DNA of 64,000 bases from Flavobacteriaceae bacterium (lineage in GTDB: Bacteria; Bacteroidota; Bacteroidia; Flavobacteriales; Flavobacteriaceae): the NCBI GenBank assembly GCA_018402135.1, contig JAGYJF010000003.1, forward strand, positions 1 to 64,000, in the 5' to 3' direction. The position numbers and the translations under genes are program-made. Under the pieces are notes generated by a model. That model saw nothing but the letters and a program-made list of their open reading frames with translations. It searched no databases and was not told the DNA's origin. This document shows, piece by piece, positions 43,371 through 53,819 of the stretch (the first letter of the stretch is position 1; every line of letters starts with the position of its first letter).

Positions 43371-46235
43371 ATGAAAAAAAAGTTTTTACTACTACTGTTT
43401 GGAATGTGCTTAACTGTCTCAGCATTTGCGCAATCAACTACCATAAAAGGTAGTGTTGTAGATGCTACAACAGCTGAACCCATTCCGGATGCAACCATTA
43501 CAATTGAAGGAACACAACTAACAACCAAAACCAACGCCTTAGGTGAATTCAGTTTTACTGAAAATATACCTTTAGGAGAACAAATTTTAAAAGTGGAAAT
43601 GCCAGATTATGGGACCAAAAGATTTCCTATTGTTGTAAACGAAGGCAGCACTATCGATCTAGAAGGCATTACACTCGACTATGATGCTAGTGACAAAACT
43701 GATTTATTTATCATTTCTATTTCGGATGATAATTTATTAGGCGATGACAATGGCTTGGTAGATAATATTTCTGGTTTGCTACAATCTTCTCGCGATGTAT
43801 TTTTAAATGCTGCCGCCTTTGATTTTAGTGCCACGTTTTTTAGACCAAGAGGTTTGGACAACGCCAACGGAAAGGTACTCATTAACGGTATTGAAATGAA
43901 CAAACAGTTTGATGGTAGACCACAATGGGGTAATTGGGGCGGACTAAACGACGTTCAAAGAAATCAAGAATTTACGCCGGGTATGACCGCTAGTGACTAT
44001 AATTTTGGGGACCTTGCAGGCACCAATAATATTATGATGCGCGCGTCGAGTTACCGCAAAGGCGGCAGAATTTCCTATGCCTCGGCAAACAGATCATACC
44101 AAGGTAGAGTCATGGGAAGCTACAGCTCAGGACTACTGAGTAATGGTTGGGCTTATTCTCTTTTGGTCTCAAGACGTTTTGGTGATGAAGGTTTCGTAGA
44201 AGGAACTTTATACGATGCCAATTCCTTTTTTGCAGCTGTTGAAAAGAAAATTAACGACAAACACAGCATTAATTTTACGGGTATTTATGCTCAAAACCGC
44301 AGAGGACGTTCCACTGCTATTACCGAAGAAATTTTTAATTTAAAAGGCAGAGAGTATAACCCTTTTTGGGGTGAGATAGACGGTAAGTTAAGAAACTCCA
44401 GAACGCGTGAAATTGAAGAGCCCATTTTTATGCTTAACCATTATTGGACGATTTCAAGTAAAACCAGACTTAATACCAACGTTGCTTATCAGTTTGGTGA
44501 AATTGCCAATTCAAGGATAGACAATGGCGGTACAAGACTTGTAGAGTTTAACGGACAAGAAGCCTTTTTAGGTGGCGCCAGAAATCCTGACCCGCTATAT
44601 TACCAAAACTTGCCGAGTTACCATTTGCGCTTTGAAAATCCAACGCCTGCAAACTTTCAATTAGCTTATCTAGCACAACAAGAGTTTATAAATGATGGTC
44701 AGTTAGATTGGCGAAGACTTTATGAAGCAAATGGCATTTTGAGAAACGGAGGAGGAAATTCTTTGTATGCTATACAAGAAGATGTAATTGACGATAATCA
44801 GTTTACCATCAATACCATTCTTGATCACGAAATAAACGAGCGTATACGATTAAATGGCTCTTTAAATTACCGTGTACTTCGCAGTGAAAACTATGCCCGG
44901 ATGAATGATTTATTAGGTGGTACCGGCTATCTAGATGTGGATTTCTTCGCAGATGAAAACGACAATACTATTAGTGATGAAATTGCTGCTAATCTTGCGC
45001 AAAGTGATGTTAGAAACAGAAACCGAATTGTTCAAGAAGGCGAGCGTTACAAATACAACTACGAAATGAATGCCGAAGTGGTGAGTGCTTTCGCACAAGC
45101 ACAATTTAATTACAACAAAGTTGATTTTTATGTGGGTGCTCATGTTTCTAATACCACATACCAACGCGTTGGTTTATACGAAAACGGATTTTTTAGAGGT
45201 GGTGGTAATAATGGCTCATTCGGCGAAAGTGACCAATTGGACTTCACTAACTACGGTGTTAAAGGTGGCTTGACCTATAAAATTACAGGTCGCCATTTGG
45301 TAGATGTTAATGCTAGTTATTTTACCAAAGCACCAGGTATTAGAAACTCGTTTAGCAATGCTAGACAAACCAATGCGACAGTCATTGGTCTTGAAAGTGA
45401 GACTATTCAATCTTTAGATTTAAGTTATATTTATAGAAGTCCACTTGTAAATGCTAGATTGACCGCTTTTTATGCAGGATTTCAAAATGGCTCAAACATC
45501 GGATTTTATTTTACCCAAGGATTATCTGGTTTATTACTAAATAACGCCGATGCCTTTGTGCAAGAAATCACAACCAATATTGAAAGACGAAATGTAGGCG
45601 TTGAATTTGGGATTGACGCACAAGTAACTCCGACCATAAAACTGAAGGCGGCAGGCTCTATCGGTCAATATATTTTTACAAATGATCCCAACTTATATTT
45701 AACGAGTGTTGATTTTGATGGCCCTTTAACTTTTGGAGATGGCACTACTCAGCTCAAAAACTTCCATGTAGCGGGTGGCCCAGAACGCGCAGTTCAATTG
45801 GGTTTTGAATATAGAGATCCAGATTTCTGGAATTTTGGAGTGACTGCCAACCACTTTTCCAATGCTTACTTAAGCATTAGTAATTTAGCGAGATCGGCTA
45901 ATTTTAGTTTAGATTTCGACGGTAATCCAAATAGTCAGTACGATGCAGAAATTGCTAGGCAATTGTTAAAACAAGAACAGTTTGACGACTACATGTTGGT
46001 AAATGTTATCGGTGGTAAATCCTGGAAAGTAGGTGATTATTTTATCGGATTTTTCGCAACCATCAACAATGTTTTTAACCAACAATTTAAAACTGGTGGC
46101 TTTGAACAGTCTCGAAATGCTAACTATAACAGAGTACTAGAAGATAATTCTAGGGAGAACGGCCCCTTATTTGGTCCGAGATATTTTTACGGCAACGGAA
46201 CAACTTATTACTTAAACGCCTATGTGCGATTCTAA
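43371..46235 (+). CDS. TonB-dependent receptor (carboxypeptidase-regulatory-like N-terminus)
   Basis: Signal peptide; TTIKGSVVDATTAEPIPDATITIEGT; plug region; beta-barrel ending NAYVRF. Confidence 0.88.
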   Translation: MKKKFLLLLFGMCLTVSAFAQSTTIKGSVVDATTAEPIPDATITIEGTQLTTKTNALGEFSFTENIPLGEQILKVEMPDYGTKRFPIVVNEGSTIDLEGITLDYDASDKTDLFIISISDDNLLGDDNGLVDNISGLLQSSRDVFLNAAAFDFSATFFRPRGLDNANGKVLINGIEMNKQFDGRPQWGNWGGLNDVQRNQEFTPGMTASDYNFGDLAGTNNIMMRASSYRKGGRISYASANRSYQGRVMGSYSSGLLSNGWAYSLLVSRRFGDEGFVEGTLYDANSFFAAVEKKINDKHSINFTGIYAQNRRGRSTAITEEIFNLKGREYNPFWGEIDGKLRNSRTREIEEPIFMLNHYWTISSKTRLNTNVAYQFGEIANSRIDNGGTRLVEFNGQEAFLGGARNPDPLYYQNLPSYHLRFENPTPANFQLAYLAQQEFINDGQLDWRRLYEANGILRNGGGNSLYAIQEDVIDDNQFTINTILDHEINERIRLNGSLNYRVLRSENYARMNDLLGGTGYLDVDFFADENDNTISDEIAANLAQSDVRNRNRIVQEGERYKYNYEMNAEVVSAFAQAQFNYNKVDFYVGAHVSNTTYQRVGLYENGFFRGGGNNGSFGESDQLDFTNYGVKGGLTYKITGRHLVDVNASYFTKAPGIRNSFSNARQTNATVIGLESETIQSLDLSYIYRSPLVNARLTAFYAGFQNGSNIGFYFTQGLSGLLLNNADAFVQEITTNIERRNVGVEFGIDAQVTPTIKLKAAGSIGQYIFTNDPNLYLTSVDFDGPLTFGDGTTQLKNFHVAGGPERAVQLGFEYRDPDFWNFGVTANHFSNAYLSISNLARSANFSLDFDGNPNSQYDAEIARQLLKQEQFDDYMLVNVIGGKSWKVGDYFIGFFATINNVFNQQFKTGGFEQSRNANYNRVLEDNSRENGPLFGPRYFYGNGTTYYLNAYVRF

Positions 46236-46268
46236 AAAAAAATGGTGAATAAAATTAAATACAAACTC

Positions 46269-47702
46269 ATGAAAACAATTAAATTAAAAAATATTCTGCT
46301 TTTAGTTTTCGGACTGGTAGTTTTAACAAGTTGCGTTGAAGACGATGATTTCAATACGCCTAACCTGAGTATTCAAGAACCAAATTTAGAAGGCTCTCAA
46401 ATAGTTCCGTTATCTTCAGTTGCTGGAGAATTGGCACAGGCCCAAGATGGCAATACGTTAAATTATAATGACGAAAGTACAGTATTCACTTATGATGTTG
46501 AAGGCGTAGATCAATATATGGAAGCTTATGTTGTGTCTTCGGATGAAGGCGGAAACTTCTTTAAAGAACTAGTGGTTCAAGACAATTTTGAAAATCCAAC
46601 CATCGGATTGAAAATTTCAATAGATGTCAATCCATTATATATAAGATATGAAGTTGGTCGCAAAATTTATGTGAAACTGAACGACTTAACTGTTGGTATT
46701 AGAAATGGTGTTTTAGCTTTAGGAAAACTAGATGGTAACCGTGTAGGGCGTATTGCACAGTCTGACGAAGAAAAAGTTATTTTACGTTCTGCCGAAGTAC
46801 AAACTATAGTGCCTTTAGTAATGGACATTAGTGATTTTACTGATGATAAAACCAATCTTTTGATTAGACTTCAGGACGTGCAGTTTAACCGCTTTGATGC
46901 CTTAAGTACACCGCCTAAAACTTTTGCTTCAGAGAGTGGTGATCAATTTGATGGTAACCGTCCAATAGAAAGCTGTGCTACAAGTGGTTCTGTTTTATTA
47001 AAGACCAGTACATTTGCTGATTTTAAAAGTTTGAGACTTCCCACGGGAAGAGGTAATATAGATGCAATTCTTACAAAAGACTTTTTTGGGGACGACTTTA
47101 ATGTAACCGTTAGTACGCCTGAAACCATTAATCTTGACAGTGATGAACGCTGCGACCCAGATTTCTTTGAATGTACTACGCCTTCTGGTGGTGGTTCTGT
47201 TTTTTATCTTGAAAATTTTCAGCCTTACGCCAATATGGCCGCGGCCGAAGCTGCTGGATGGACCAATGTAAATGTTAGCGGAGGATCTACAAGATTTACA
47301 ATTGGAAGTTTTTCGGGAACCAAATACGCTCAAGTATCAGGCTTTAACGCCGGAGCTAGCGAAATAAATGTATGGTTAGTATCTCCAGGAATTGATATGG
47401 ATACGACCACTGGAGAAGAATTAAGTTTTGATGTTCAGGCTAATTTTGATAATGGTACCATTTTAACGGTTTATATTTCAACAGATTTTACTGGCGATCC
47501 TGAAACTGCCACCTGGCAATTGCTAGATGCTGTTATTCCATCTGGACCTTCTGGTGGATTTGCATCATCGTTTACAACTGTTGGGCCGATAAATGTTTCT
47601 TGTGTTGATGGCACGGCTCATGTTGGTTTCTTCTATGAAGGATCTGATCCATCTGCAACTACTAGATATCATATTACCAATGTGCGTGTGACTGGTAATT
47701 AA
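46269..47702 (+). CDS. DUF5689 domain-containing lipoprotein with choice-of-anchor J-like C-terminus
   Basis: LVFGLVVLTSCVEDDDF lipobox; YVVSSDEGGNFFKELVVQD...RIAQSDEEK; C-terminal WLVSPGIDMDTTTGEELSFDVQ. Confidence 0.8.
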   Translation: MKTIKLKNILLLVFGLVVLTSCVEDDDFNTPNLSIQEPNLEGSQIVPLSSVAGELAQAQDGNTLNYNDESTVFTYDVEGVDQYMEAYVVSSDEGGNFFKELVVQDNFENPTIGLKISIDVNPLYIRYEVGRKIYVKLNDLTVGIRNGVLALGKLDGNRVGRIAQSDEEKVILRSAEVQTIVPLVMDISDFTDDKTNLLIRLQDVQFNRFDALSTPPKTFASESGDQFDGNRPIESCATSGSVLLKTSTFADFKSLRLPTGRGNIDAILTKDFFGDDFNVTVSTPETINLDSDERCDPDFFECTTPSGGGSVFYLENFQPYANMAAAEAAGWTNVNVSGGSTRFTIGSFSGTKYAQVSGFNAGASEINVWLVSPGIDMDTTTGEELSFDVQANFDNGTILTVYISTDFTGDPETATWQLLDAVIPSGPSGGFASSFTTVGPINVSCVDGTAHVGFFYEGSDPSATTRYHITNVRVTGN

Positions 47703-47717
47703 TTATATAAATCCCAT

Positions 47718-47748
47718 AAAAAAACCGGCTGTAAAGTCGGTTTTTTTG
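47718..47748. terminator. Intrinsic terminator
   Basis: AAAAAAACCGGCTGTAAAGTCGGTTTTTTT. Confidence 0.8.
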
Positions 47749-47773
47749 TTTAATTCAACTTTATTTGCAGTCT

Positions 47774-48142
47774 ATGTTTGATAATTTATATTTCAATGTT
47801 TTTAATTTTTACAAACCAAGATTAAAGCAAAAAGCTAATACGGTTGCTGTAGTTTACGTTTCTGTGCTACAATTTTTTCTGTTGGTTTTATTGGCTATAT
47901 TTTTTATTGCTTTTGGAAAACAGATGTCCTTGTCGGTACTATCAACTGATAAAATAGTATTTGTTTTGATATTTGGCGCCGTATTTATATACTTTAGAAA
48001 CTGGATGCATTACAGCGGTCGCAAACGAAATACACTAAAAGCTAAAAGTAAAAAATCATCCAATCATAATATTTATGTGCTATGGCTAATTCCTGTAGTG
48101 CTTATTTTCTTGTCAGTACTATTTTGGAATAAGTTGGTATAA
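47774..48142 (+). CDS. Hypothetical membrane protein
   Basis: Three hydrophobic segments. Confidence 0.5.
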   Translation: MFDNLYFNVFNFYKPRLKQKANTVAVVYVSVLQFFLLVLLAIFFIAFGKQMSLSVLSTDKIVFVLIFGAVFIYFRNWMHYSGRKRNTLKAKSKKSSNHNIYVLWLIPVVLIFLSVLFWNKLV

Positions 48143-48180
48143 AAAATGCGTTATTACCTAAGCAACAACGCATTTTATTT
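48141..48180. terminator. Intrinsic terminator
   Basis: AAAAAATGCGTT...AACGCATTTTATTT. Confidence 0.7.
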
Positions 48181-48196
48181 AAAAACACTTAAATAA

Positions 48197-48688
48197 TTAA
48201 GCTTTGCTGGCGCAACACGGTTTGTTGCAGGCTTCAGCACAAGCCATTTTTTCTTCCTTGGTCATATCTTTACAGCATGCCTTATTGCAATCTTCTTTAC
48301 AAGCTGATTTTGCATTGTCGTCGGTGATCATTTTTACATCTCTTACCTTGTAAGTGTCGCTCACTTTTGCAACGGCTTCTTCTAAAGATTGTGGTGTAAG
48401 TTTGTTTTCGTCATACTCTACCATAGCCAATTCTTTTTCAAAATCTACCACGGCCGATTTAACACCCTCCATTTTTGCCATTTGCTTTTCAATGGTTTTG
48501 GCGCATCCCATGGCGCAGGTCATACCGTCGATACCAAATTCTACTTTGGCATATTTGGCTGTGGCATCAACATTTGCAGTTTCGGCTACAGTTTCAACTG
48601 TTTTGATTTCTGGTGTTGTTTCGTTCTTGCAAGCCATAAAAATTCCTGCTACAACTAATACGGAACATAATAACTGGATTCTTTTCAT
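48197..48688 (-). CDS. HMA (heavy-metal-associated) domain lipoprotein with Cys-rich C-terminal tail
   Basis: VAGIFMACKNE lipobox; FGIDGMTCAMGCAKTIEKQMAKMEGVKSAVVDF; tail CKEDCNKACCKDMTKEEKMACAEACNKPCCASKA. Confidence 0.85.
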   Translation of the reverse strand: MKRIQLLCSVLVVAGIFMACKNETTPEIKTVETVAETANVDATAKYAKVEFGIDGMTCAMGCAKTIEKQMAKMEGVKSAVVDFEKELAMVEYDENKLTPQSLEEAVAKVSDTYKVRDVKMITDDNAKSACKEDCNKACCKDMTKEEKMACAEACNKPCCASKA

Positions 48689-48867
48689 CTTTAAAATATT
48701 TGAGTCTTAATTTGATTTAAGTTATGATGCAAAAATAAGAAATATCTCCTTGTAAATATTGAAGTTAAACGAACATATTGCACATTTGTTGTTCTACAAT
48801 TTCCGTGGCATAAACCTTCCTTTAAATCACCCTTTTTAAAATACCTAGCCAAGGCTTACATTATTTC

Positions 48868-48901
48868 AAAAAAAAAAACCGAAGACTAAGCTTCGGTTTT
48901 T
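48868..48901. terminator. Intrinsic terminator
   Basis: AAAACCGAAGACTAAGCTTCGGTTTTT. Confidence 0.75.
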
Positions 48902-48924
48902 AAATAAAATATAGACTATTCTAA

Positions 48925-50991
48925 TTAATCGAAATCCGCAGATGTAACATCTTTGTTAATGATTACTTCAATTAATTTTGAAATAATTTTTTGTCCCATT
49001 TGTTCAGCTTCTTTAATACTAGGGAATTTGATTCCTTCATATTCTTGGTACTCTTTAAGAATAGCTTCTTGAACTTGAGATTGCCCTTGCATGGTAATGA
49101 TTTGTGATTCTTTTACCTTTAATCCTGTTTCTACATCGTAGTACAGTTTATAAGCAACAACATCTCCAGCCACTTCAATAACATAGGCATCTTTACCATC
49201 TATTTGCTCAGTACCTGCAAGTTTTGCAGTACCAGCTTTTAAAATAGTTTGTTCTACAAACAATCCGGCTGCTGTTTTCATGTCGTTCACCATGTCTTCA
49301 GGTAGTGGACTTTTTCCGCCACCTTGACGCATAAAACCTTCTTCTTGTGTCACTACTACAGCCATCATTGGCGACCCATTCATATATACATTTTGAGCTA
49401 GTTTACCATCTACTTTTTTCTCTTCATTAACAATGGTTGCACCCATAGCGCTCGCTTCGTATTTTAAAATTAGTGAGGTGACGCCGTTTAGTTTTTCTTT
49501 GCCTCCTATGGCTTCTAAGTATTTGTTTAAAACTGATTCTGCTGTTACACCTTCTGCAACTTCAGCTTGTTTAGGCTTTTCAGTTGGGTTGGCATAGGTA
49601 TCAAAATATCGAACTGGGATACCTGTTTTTTCCAAATTTTCTAATACATCACTTCCTTTACCAACTACCACCACACGGGCTTTGTCTTCAGTAAAATATT
49701 TATTAGCAACACGGGTAACATCATCGGAAGTAACCGCGTTAATTTTTGCAAGATACGTTTCGTAGAAATCGTCTGGTAAATTGTTAAGTTTGATGTTTAA
49801 GGCATAACTCGCAATTGTTTGTGGTCTTTCTAAAGCCAATACAAAATCACCAACATATTTTGCTTTAGCGTTTGTGATTGCTTCAGCATCCACAGGTTCG
49901 TTTTTAATACGCTTGATTTCTTTTAAAGTTTCAACTACTGCGCTATCGGTTACCGCATTTCTTACGGCGGTGCTCGCTGTAAATCTTGAAGCACCAAATC
50001 TTGAAGCGCTAACACTTGAACGTGCACCGTAGGTATAGCCATGCTCTTCGCGCAAATTCATATTTAAATAACTTTCAAAACCGCCACCTAAAATTTTATT
50101 TGCGATTAACACAGCGTGGTAATCCTTATCGCCCATTTCTAAATCTACATTACTCGTTAATGTAATATTGGACTGAACCGCATTGGGCATATCTACAAAG
50201 TTAATTTGTGTGAATTGAACATTCCCTGCTGGCGTACTTACAAAACTTTCAAATTCTAAAGATTTTGGCCACGCATTAAAATGAGTGTTCATTTGTTCTT
50301 TAACTTGATCAACAGTAATGTCTCCAACCACTACCATATACGCTTTATTAGGTACATAGTAAGTTTTGTGGAAGTTTACTACATCTTGAAAAGTTACATT
50401 ATTAATGGTTTCTTCAGTGATAAATTCACCATAAGGATGGTCTTTCCCGTAGGCCAGTGCGCTACCAACTCTTCCTGCAATAGCATCAACACTTTTGGCT
50501 TCAGACTTTAAATTCTCTATAAGTTTTTCTTTTTCCTTTTCAAATTCTTCCTCAGTTAGCAAGGGATTAATAGCTGCATCGGCCATTAATTCAACTATTC
50601 TGTCGGCATATTTAGATAGAGAACTTGCAAAAGCACTTGAAGATCCGTAAAACAAGGTAGCTCCTAGGAAGTCAATTTCTTCGTTAAACTCATCTTTAGG
50701 TATTGTTGTAGTACCGTTTCCTAACATGGAACCTAAAAGACTTGTTAATCCCGCTTTGTCGCCTTCTTTTATAGGACCATTGTCTAAGGTTAATGAATAC
50801 GATACACGTGGTAATTTCGTGTTTTCAACTACCATCACAGTAAGGCCGTTATTGAGTTTGAACTCTGATGGTTTGTCTATAGAAATTTTTGGCGCTGGAC
50901 CTGGTGTTGGTTGTTTTGATCGGTCAACTTGTGCATTCACACCAACCGACATTAAAAACAGTACAATTAGACTAACTATTTTAGTTTTCAT
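48925..50991 (-). CDS. M16-family peptidase, second of tandem pair (inactive-type half plus C-terminal extension)
   Basis: FKLNNGLTVMVVENTKLPRVSYSLTLDNGP...GEFITEETINNVTFQDVVNFHKTYYVPNKAYMVVVGDI; no HxxEH motif. Confidence 0.85.
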   Translation of the reverse strand: MKTKIVSLIVLFLMSVGVNAQVDRSKQPTPGPAPKISIDKPSEFKLNNGLTVMVVENTKLPRVSYSLTLDNGPIKEGDKAGLTSLLGSMLGNGTTTIPKDEFNEEIDFLGATLFYGSSSAFASSLSKYADRIVELMADAAINPLLTEEEFEKEKEKLIENLKSEAKSVDAIAGRVGSALAYGKDHPYGEFITEETINNVTFQDVVNFHKTYYVPNKAYMVVVGDITVDQVKEQMNTHFNAWPKSLEFESFVSTPAGNVQFTQINFVDMPNAVQSNITLTSNVDLEMGDKDYHAVLIANKILGGGFESYLNMNLREEHGYTYGARSSVSASRFGASRFTASTAVRNAVTDSAVVETLKEIKRIKNEPVDAEAITNAKAKYVGDFVLALERPQTIASYALNIKLNNLPDDFYETYLAKINAVTSDDVTRVANKYFTEDKARVVVVGKGSDVLENLEKTGIPVRYFDTYANPTEKPKQAEVAEGVTAESVLNKYLEAIGGKEKLNGVTSLILKYEASAMGATIVNEEKKVDGKLAQNVYMNGSPMMAVVVTQEEGFMRQGGGKSPLPEDMVNDMKTAAGLFVEQTILKAGTAKLAGTEQIDGKDAYVIEVAGDVVAYKLYYDVETGLKVKESQIITMQGQSQVQEAILKEYQEYEGIKFPSIKEAEQMGQKIISKLIEVIINKDVTSADFD

Positions 50992-51017
50992 TTTATTCAT
51001 TTTTATATTTTTCAATT

Positions 51018-52336
51018 TTATTGCTCGTCTTTCTTAGGTAAATATTCTAGCTCAACTCTTTGGTTTTTGTTGAGATATTTTCTTGCTACTTCTCTCATTT
51101 CTTCACGAGTGATAGAAGTGTAGATATCCAGTTCGTTATTAATTAAATTGATATCGCCGTATAACATATGATAAGTTGCTAATGACCCAGCAATACCTGC
51201 AATACTAGAATTTGAACTCACAAAATTATTTTCGAACTGATTTTGGATTTTTTGAAAGTCGCGTTCAGAGATTAAATCTGTTTTTAATTTTTCAACTTCT
51301 TCGTCTATTTCGGCTAACAAAGTAGATAATTCGACGTCCCCTAAAGGTATTGCGAACAAAGCATAGGTACCGTAATGTTCCTGACTGATGTTAACTGCTT
51401 GAACAGCCAAAGCTTGCTTTTGCTCATCTACTAGTTTTTGTAAAGTACCGAACTTTTTCCGCCACTTAAATAAGAAGATATCATGTTTAAAACATAAGAA
51501 TCTCTTTCTTTTTGGCCAGGCGTTCTGTATGCAGCAATCATCGCTGGGATTTGAATATTGGCATCGTATGCTGTCCCTTTAATAGTTTCGGTAATTGGGT
51601 CTTCTTCGATTTTGGTTCTCACCAATTCTTCTCCTCTTGGTATTGGACCAAAGTATTTGTCGATCATTTTCTTTACCTCAGCTATATCAATATCACCTGC
51701 TACTACTAAAGCAGCATTGTTAGGTGAATAAAACTTTTTATTAAAGGCTTTAAATTCGTCAAGAGTGGCCGCATCTAAATGTTCCATTTCACCAATTGTG
51801 GTACCTTTATAAGGATGCTTTTTGAAAATTAGCTTTTTAATTTCAGCTAGAATACTTCCGTATGGTTGGTTATCCACACGTAATCTCTTTTCCTCTTTTA
51901 CTACTTCATTTTGAGTATCTACACCTACTTGATTGATAATTGGGTGCAGTAATCTTTCCGACTCCATCCATAAACCAAGTTCTACGTTATTTGAAGGAAA
52001 TATTTCGTAGTAATAGGTTCTATCATCGGTAGTGTTGGCATTGTTAGAACCACCGTTTGACGAAACGATTTTAAACCATTCACCACGTTCAATATTTTGG
52101 GTTCCTTCAAACAACAAATGTTCAAAAAAGTGGGCCATACCAGTGCGGTCAGGCTGTTCATCTTTAGCACCAACATGATACATAACAGCTGTAATTACAA
52201 CTGGCGCCGTGTTGTCTTGATGTAAAATAACATCCATCCCGTTGCCTAAAGTGTACAATTCAAAATCTACCTTTTGGGCGAAGCTTAAAGTGCTCATCAG
52301 GGCCAAAAAGCTCAGTGCAATAACATATTTTCTCAT
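51018..52336 (-). pseudogene. M16-family zinc peptidase, frameshifted near 51435-51439
   Basis: 51431-52336 carries HFFEHLLFEGT and ends SGGKSSVLYKN*; re-reading one A gives YKKLVDEQKQALAVQAVNISQ, joining the 51018-51410 ORF. Confidence 0.8.
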
Positions 52337-52565
52337 AATGAGTTTGTTTAAAGTTTTTAAGTTAACATTGGATTAGTGTAACATATTCAAAAATTGTTAC
52401 AACAATTTCAAAGATAATAAATTGAATTGCGATTTACAGCATATAAAGTGTGAAAATGGTATTAAAATATTCAATAATTATTTCATTTTTAGTATCTTTT
52501 GACAATTCTTAAAAATGAATCTTTAAAACTAAGTATCAATTTAGTTAGAAAACAACCAAAAACTC

Positions 52566-53021
52566 ATGAAAAAAATTATTCTTCCTTTTAGATTTGGAAT
52601 CGCGATAAGCGGTTCATTAATTGGCTACTTTTTATTGTTAAGCTTATTCAACTTGCATATAAAACCTTTATTTAGTGTCTTTAACGGCGTTATTGTTGGC
52701 TTTGGAATATTTGAAGCGATTCGATTCTTTAAATATGAACAAGGTGAAAACTTCACATACAGCAAAGGATTTACAACTGGCGTTATTACAGGTGTTGTAA
52801 GTACTATAATTTTTACAATATTTTTCTTGCTTTATTCCACCGAAATCAATCCAGATTTTAACGGTCAGTTATTAGATTTTTTTAGTGGGAATAAGAACGT
52901 TCATCCAGGCTTAATAACTGTAGTTGTTGCTATTATGGGGTTTGCTACCACCTTGGTGATTACTTTAACATGTATGCAATATTTCAAGAATAGCTGGAAC
53001 TTGCCTGAAAACAAAAAATAA
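52566..53021 (+). CDS. DUF4199-like membrane protein
   Basis: Four TM segments; FFKYEQGENFTYSKGFTTGVITGVVSTIIF. Confidence 0.7.
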   Translation: MKKIILPFRFGIAISGSLIGYFLLLSLFNLHIKPLFSVFNGVIVGFGIFEAIRFFKYEQGENFTYSKGFTTGVITGVVSTIIFTIFFLLYSTEINPDFNGQLLDFFSGNKNVHPGLITVVVAIMGFATTLVITLTCMQYFKNSWNLPENKK

Positions 53022-53113
53022 GATTTGTAAATTAACGAATTAGGAGTATATTTGCACCCGCTTTGGAATAAACAAAGCGCAAAACAAATAACCATTAATA
53101 AAAACGTTACGCT

Positions 53114-53785
53114 ATGTACGCAATTGTAGAGATAGCAGGGCAGCAATTTAAAGTTGCAAAAGACCAAAAAGTTTTTGTTCATCGTTTGGCCACAGAAGAA
53201 GGTAATTCAGTATCGTTTGATAATGTACTTTTAATTGGCAACGGTAGCGACATAACTGTTGGCGCCCCAGCTATAGACGGCGCTCAAGTAGGAGCCAAAG
53301 TCTTAAAACACCTTAAAGGAGATAAGGTGATTGTTTTCAAAAAGAAAAGACGTAAAGGTTACCGTGTTAAAAACGGTCACAGACAAGCCTTAACTGAGAT
53401 TGTAATTGAAAGCATTGTTGCCAGTGGAGCTACCAAAGCTAAAACTGAAAAAGCAGCACCAAAAAAAGAAGCTCCAAAGGCTGAAAAAGCTGAAGCACCA
53501 AAAGCGACTTCAAAAAAATCAGCTGCGAAGGCCGATGATTTAAAGAAAATTGAAGGTGCTGGACCAAAAGCAGCAGAAGCTTTAGTAAATGCAGGACTTG
53601 ACACTTTTGCCAAAGTAGCAAAAGCAACTCCAGAACAATTAAGCACTATTTTAACTGATGCCAGTTCAAGATTGTCGCATATTGTTACGGATACCTGGCC
53701 AACACAAGCTGCCTTAGCTGCCGATGGCAAGTGGGATGAATTAACAGCATTACAAGACAAATTAGACGGTGGTATCGAAAAATAA
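53114..53785 (+). CDS. rplU: 50S ribosomal protein L21 with C-terminal HhH-like extension
   Basis: MYAIVEIAGQQFKVAKDQKVFVHRL...VFKKKRRKGYRVKNGHRQ then Ala/Lys-rich linker and DDLKKIEGAGPKAAEALVNAGLDTFAKVAKATPEQL. Confidence 0.95.
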   Translation: MYAIVEIAGQQFKVAKDQKVFVHRLATEEGNSVSFDNVLLIGNGSDITVGAPAIDGAQVGAKVLKHLKGDKVIVFKKKRRKGYRVKNGHRQALTEIVIESIVASGATKAKTEKAAPKKEAPKAEKAEAPKATSKKSAAKADDLKKIEGAGPKAAEALVNAGLDTFAKVAKATPEQLSTILTDASSRLSHIVTDTWPTQAALAADGKWDELTALQDKLDGGIEK

Positions 53786-53819
53786 TACCCCTAAGTATAA
53801 CTTATAAAACCTTAAGACA

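Noticed and set aside
48925-52336. Tandem M16 genes considered as a novel proteolytic system
   Set aside because: Paired active/inactive M16 peptidases are common in Bacteroidota; only the frameshift is noteworthy.
53377-53760. Minus-strand ORFs opposite rplU (53377-53760, 53439-53627)
   Set aside because: Low-complexity Ala/Leu/Ser composition is the reverse reading of the Ala/Lys-rich L21 linker.
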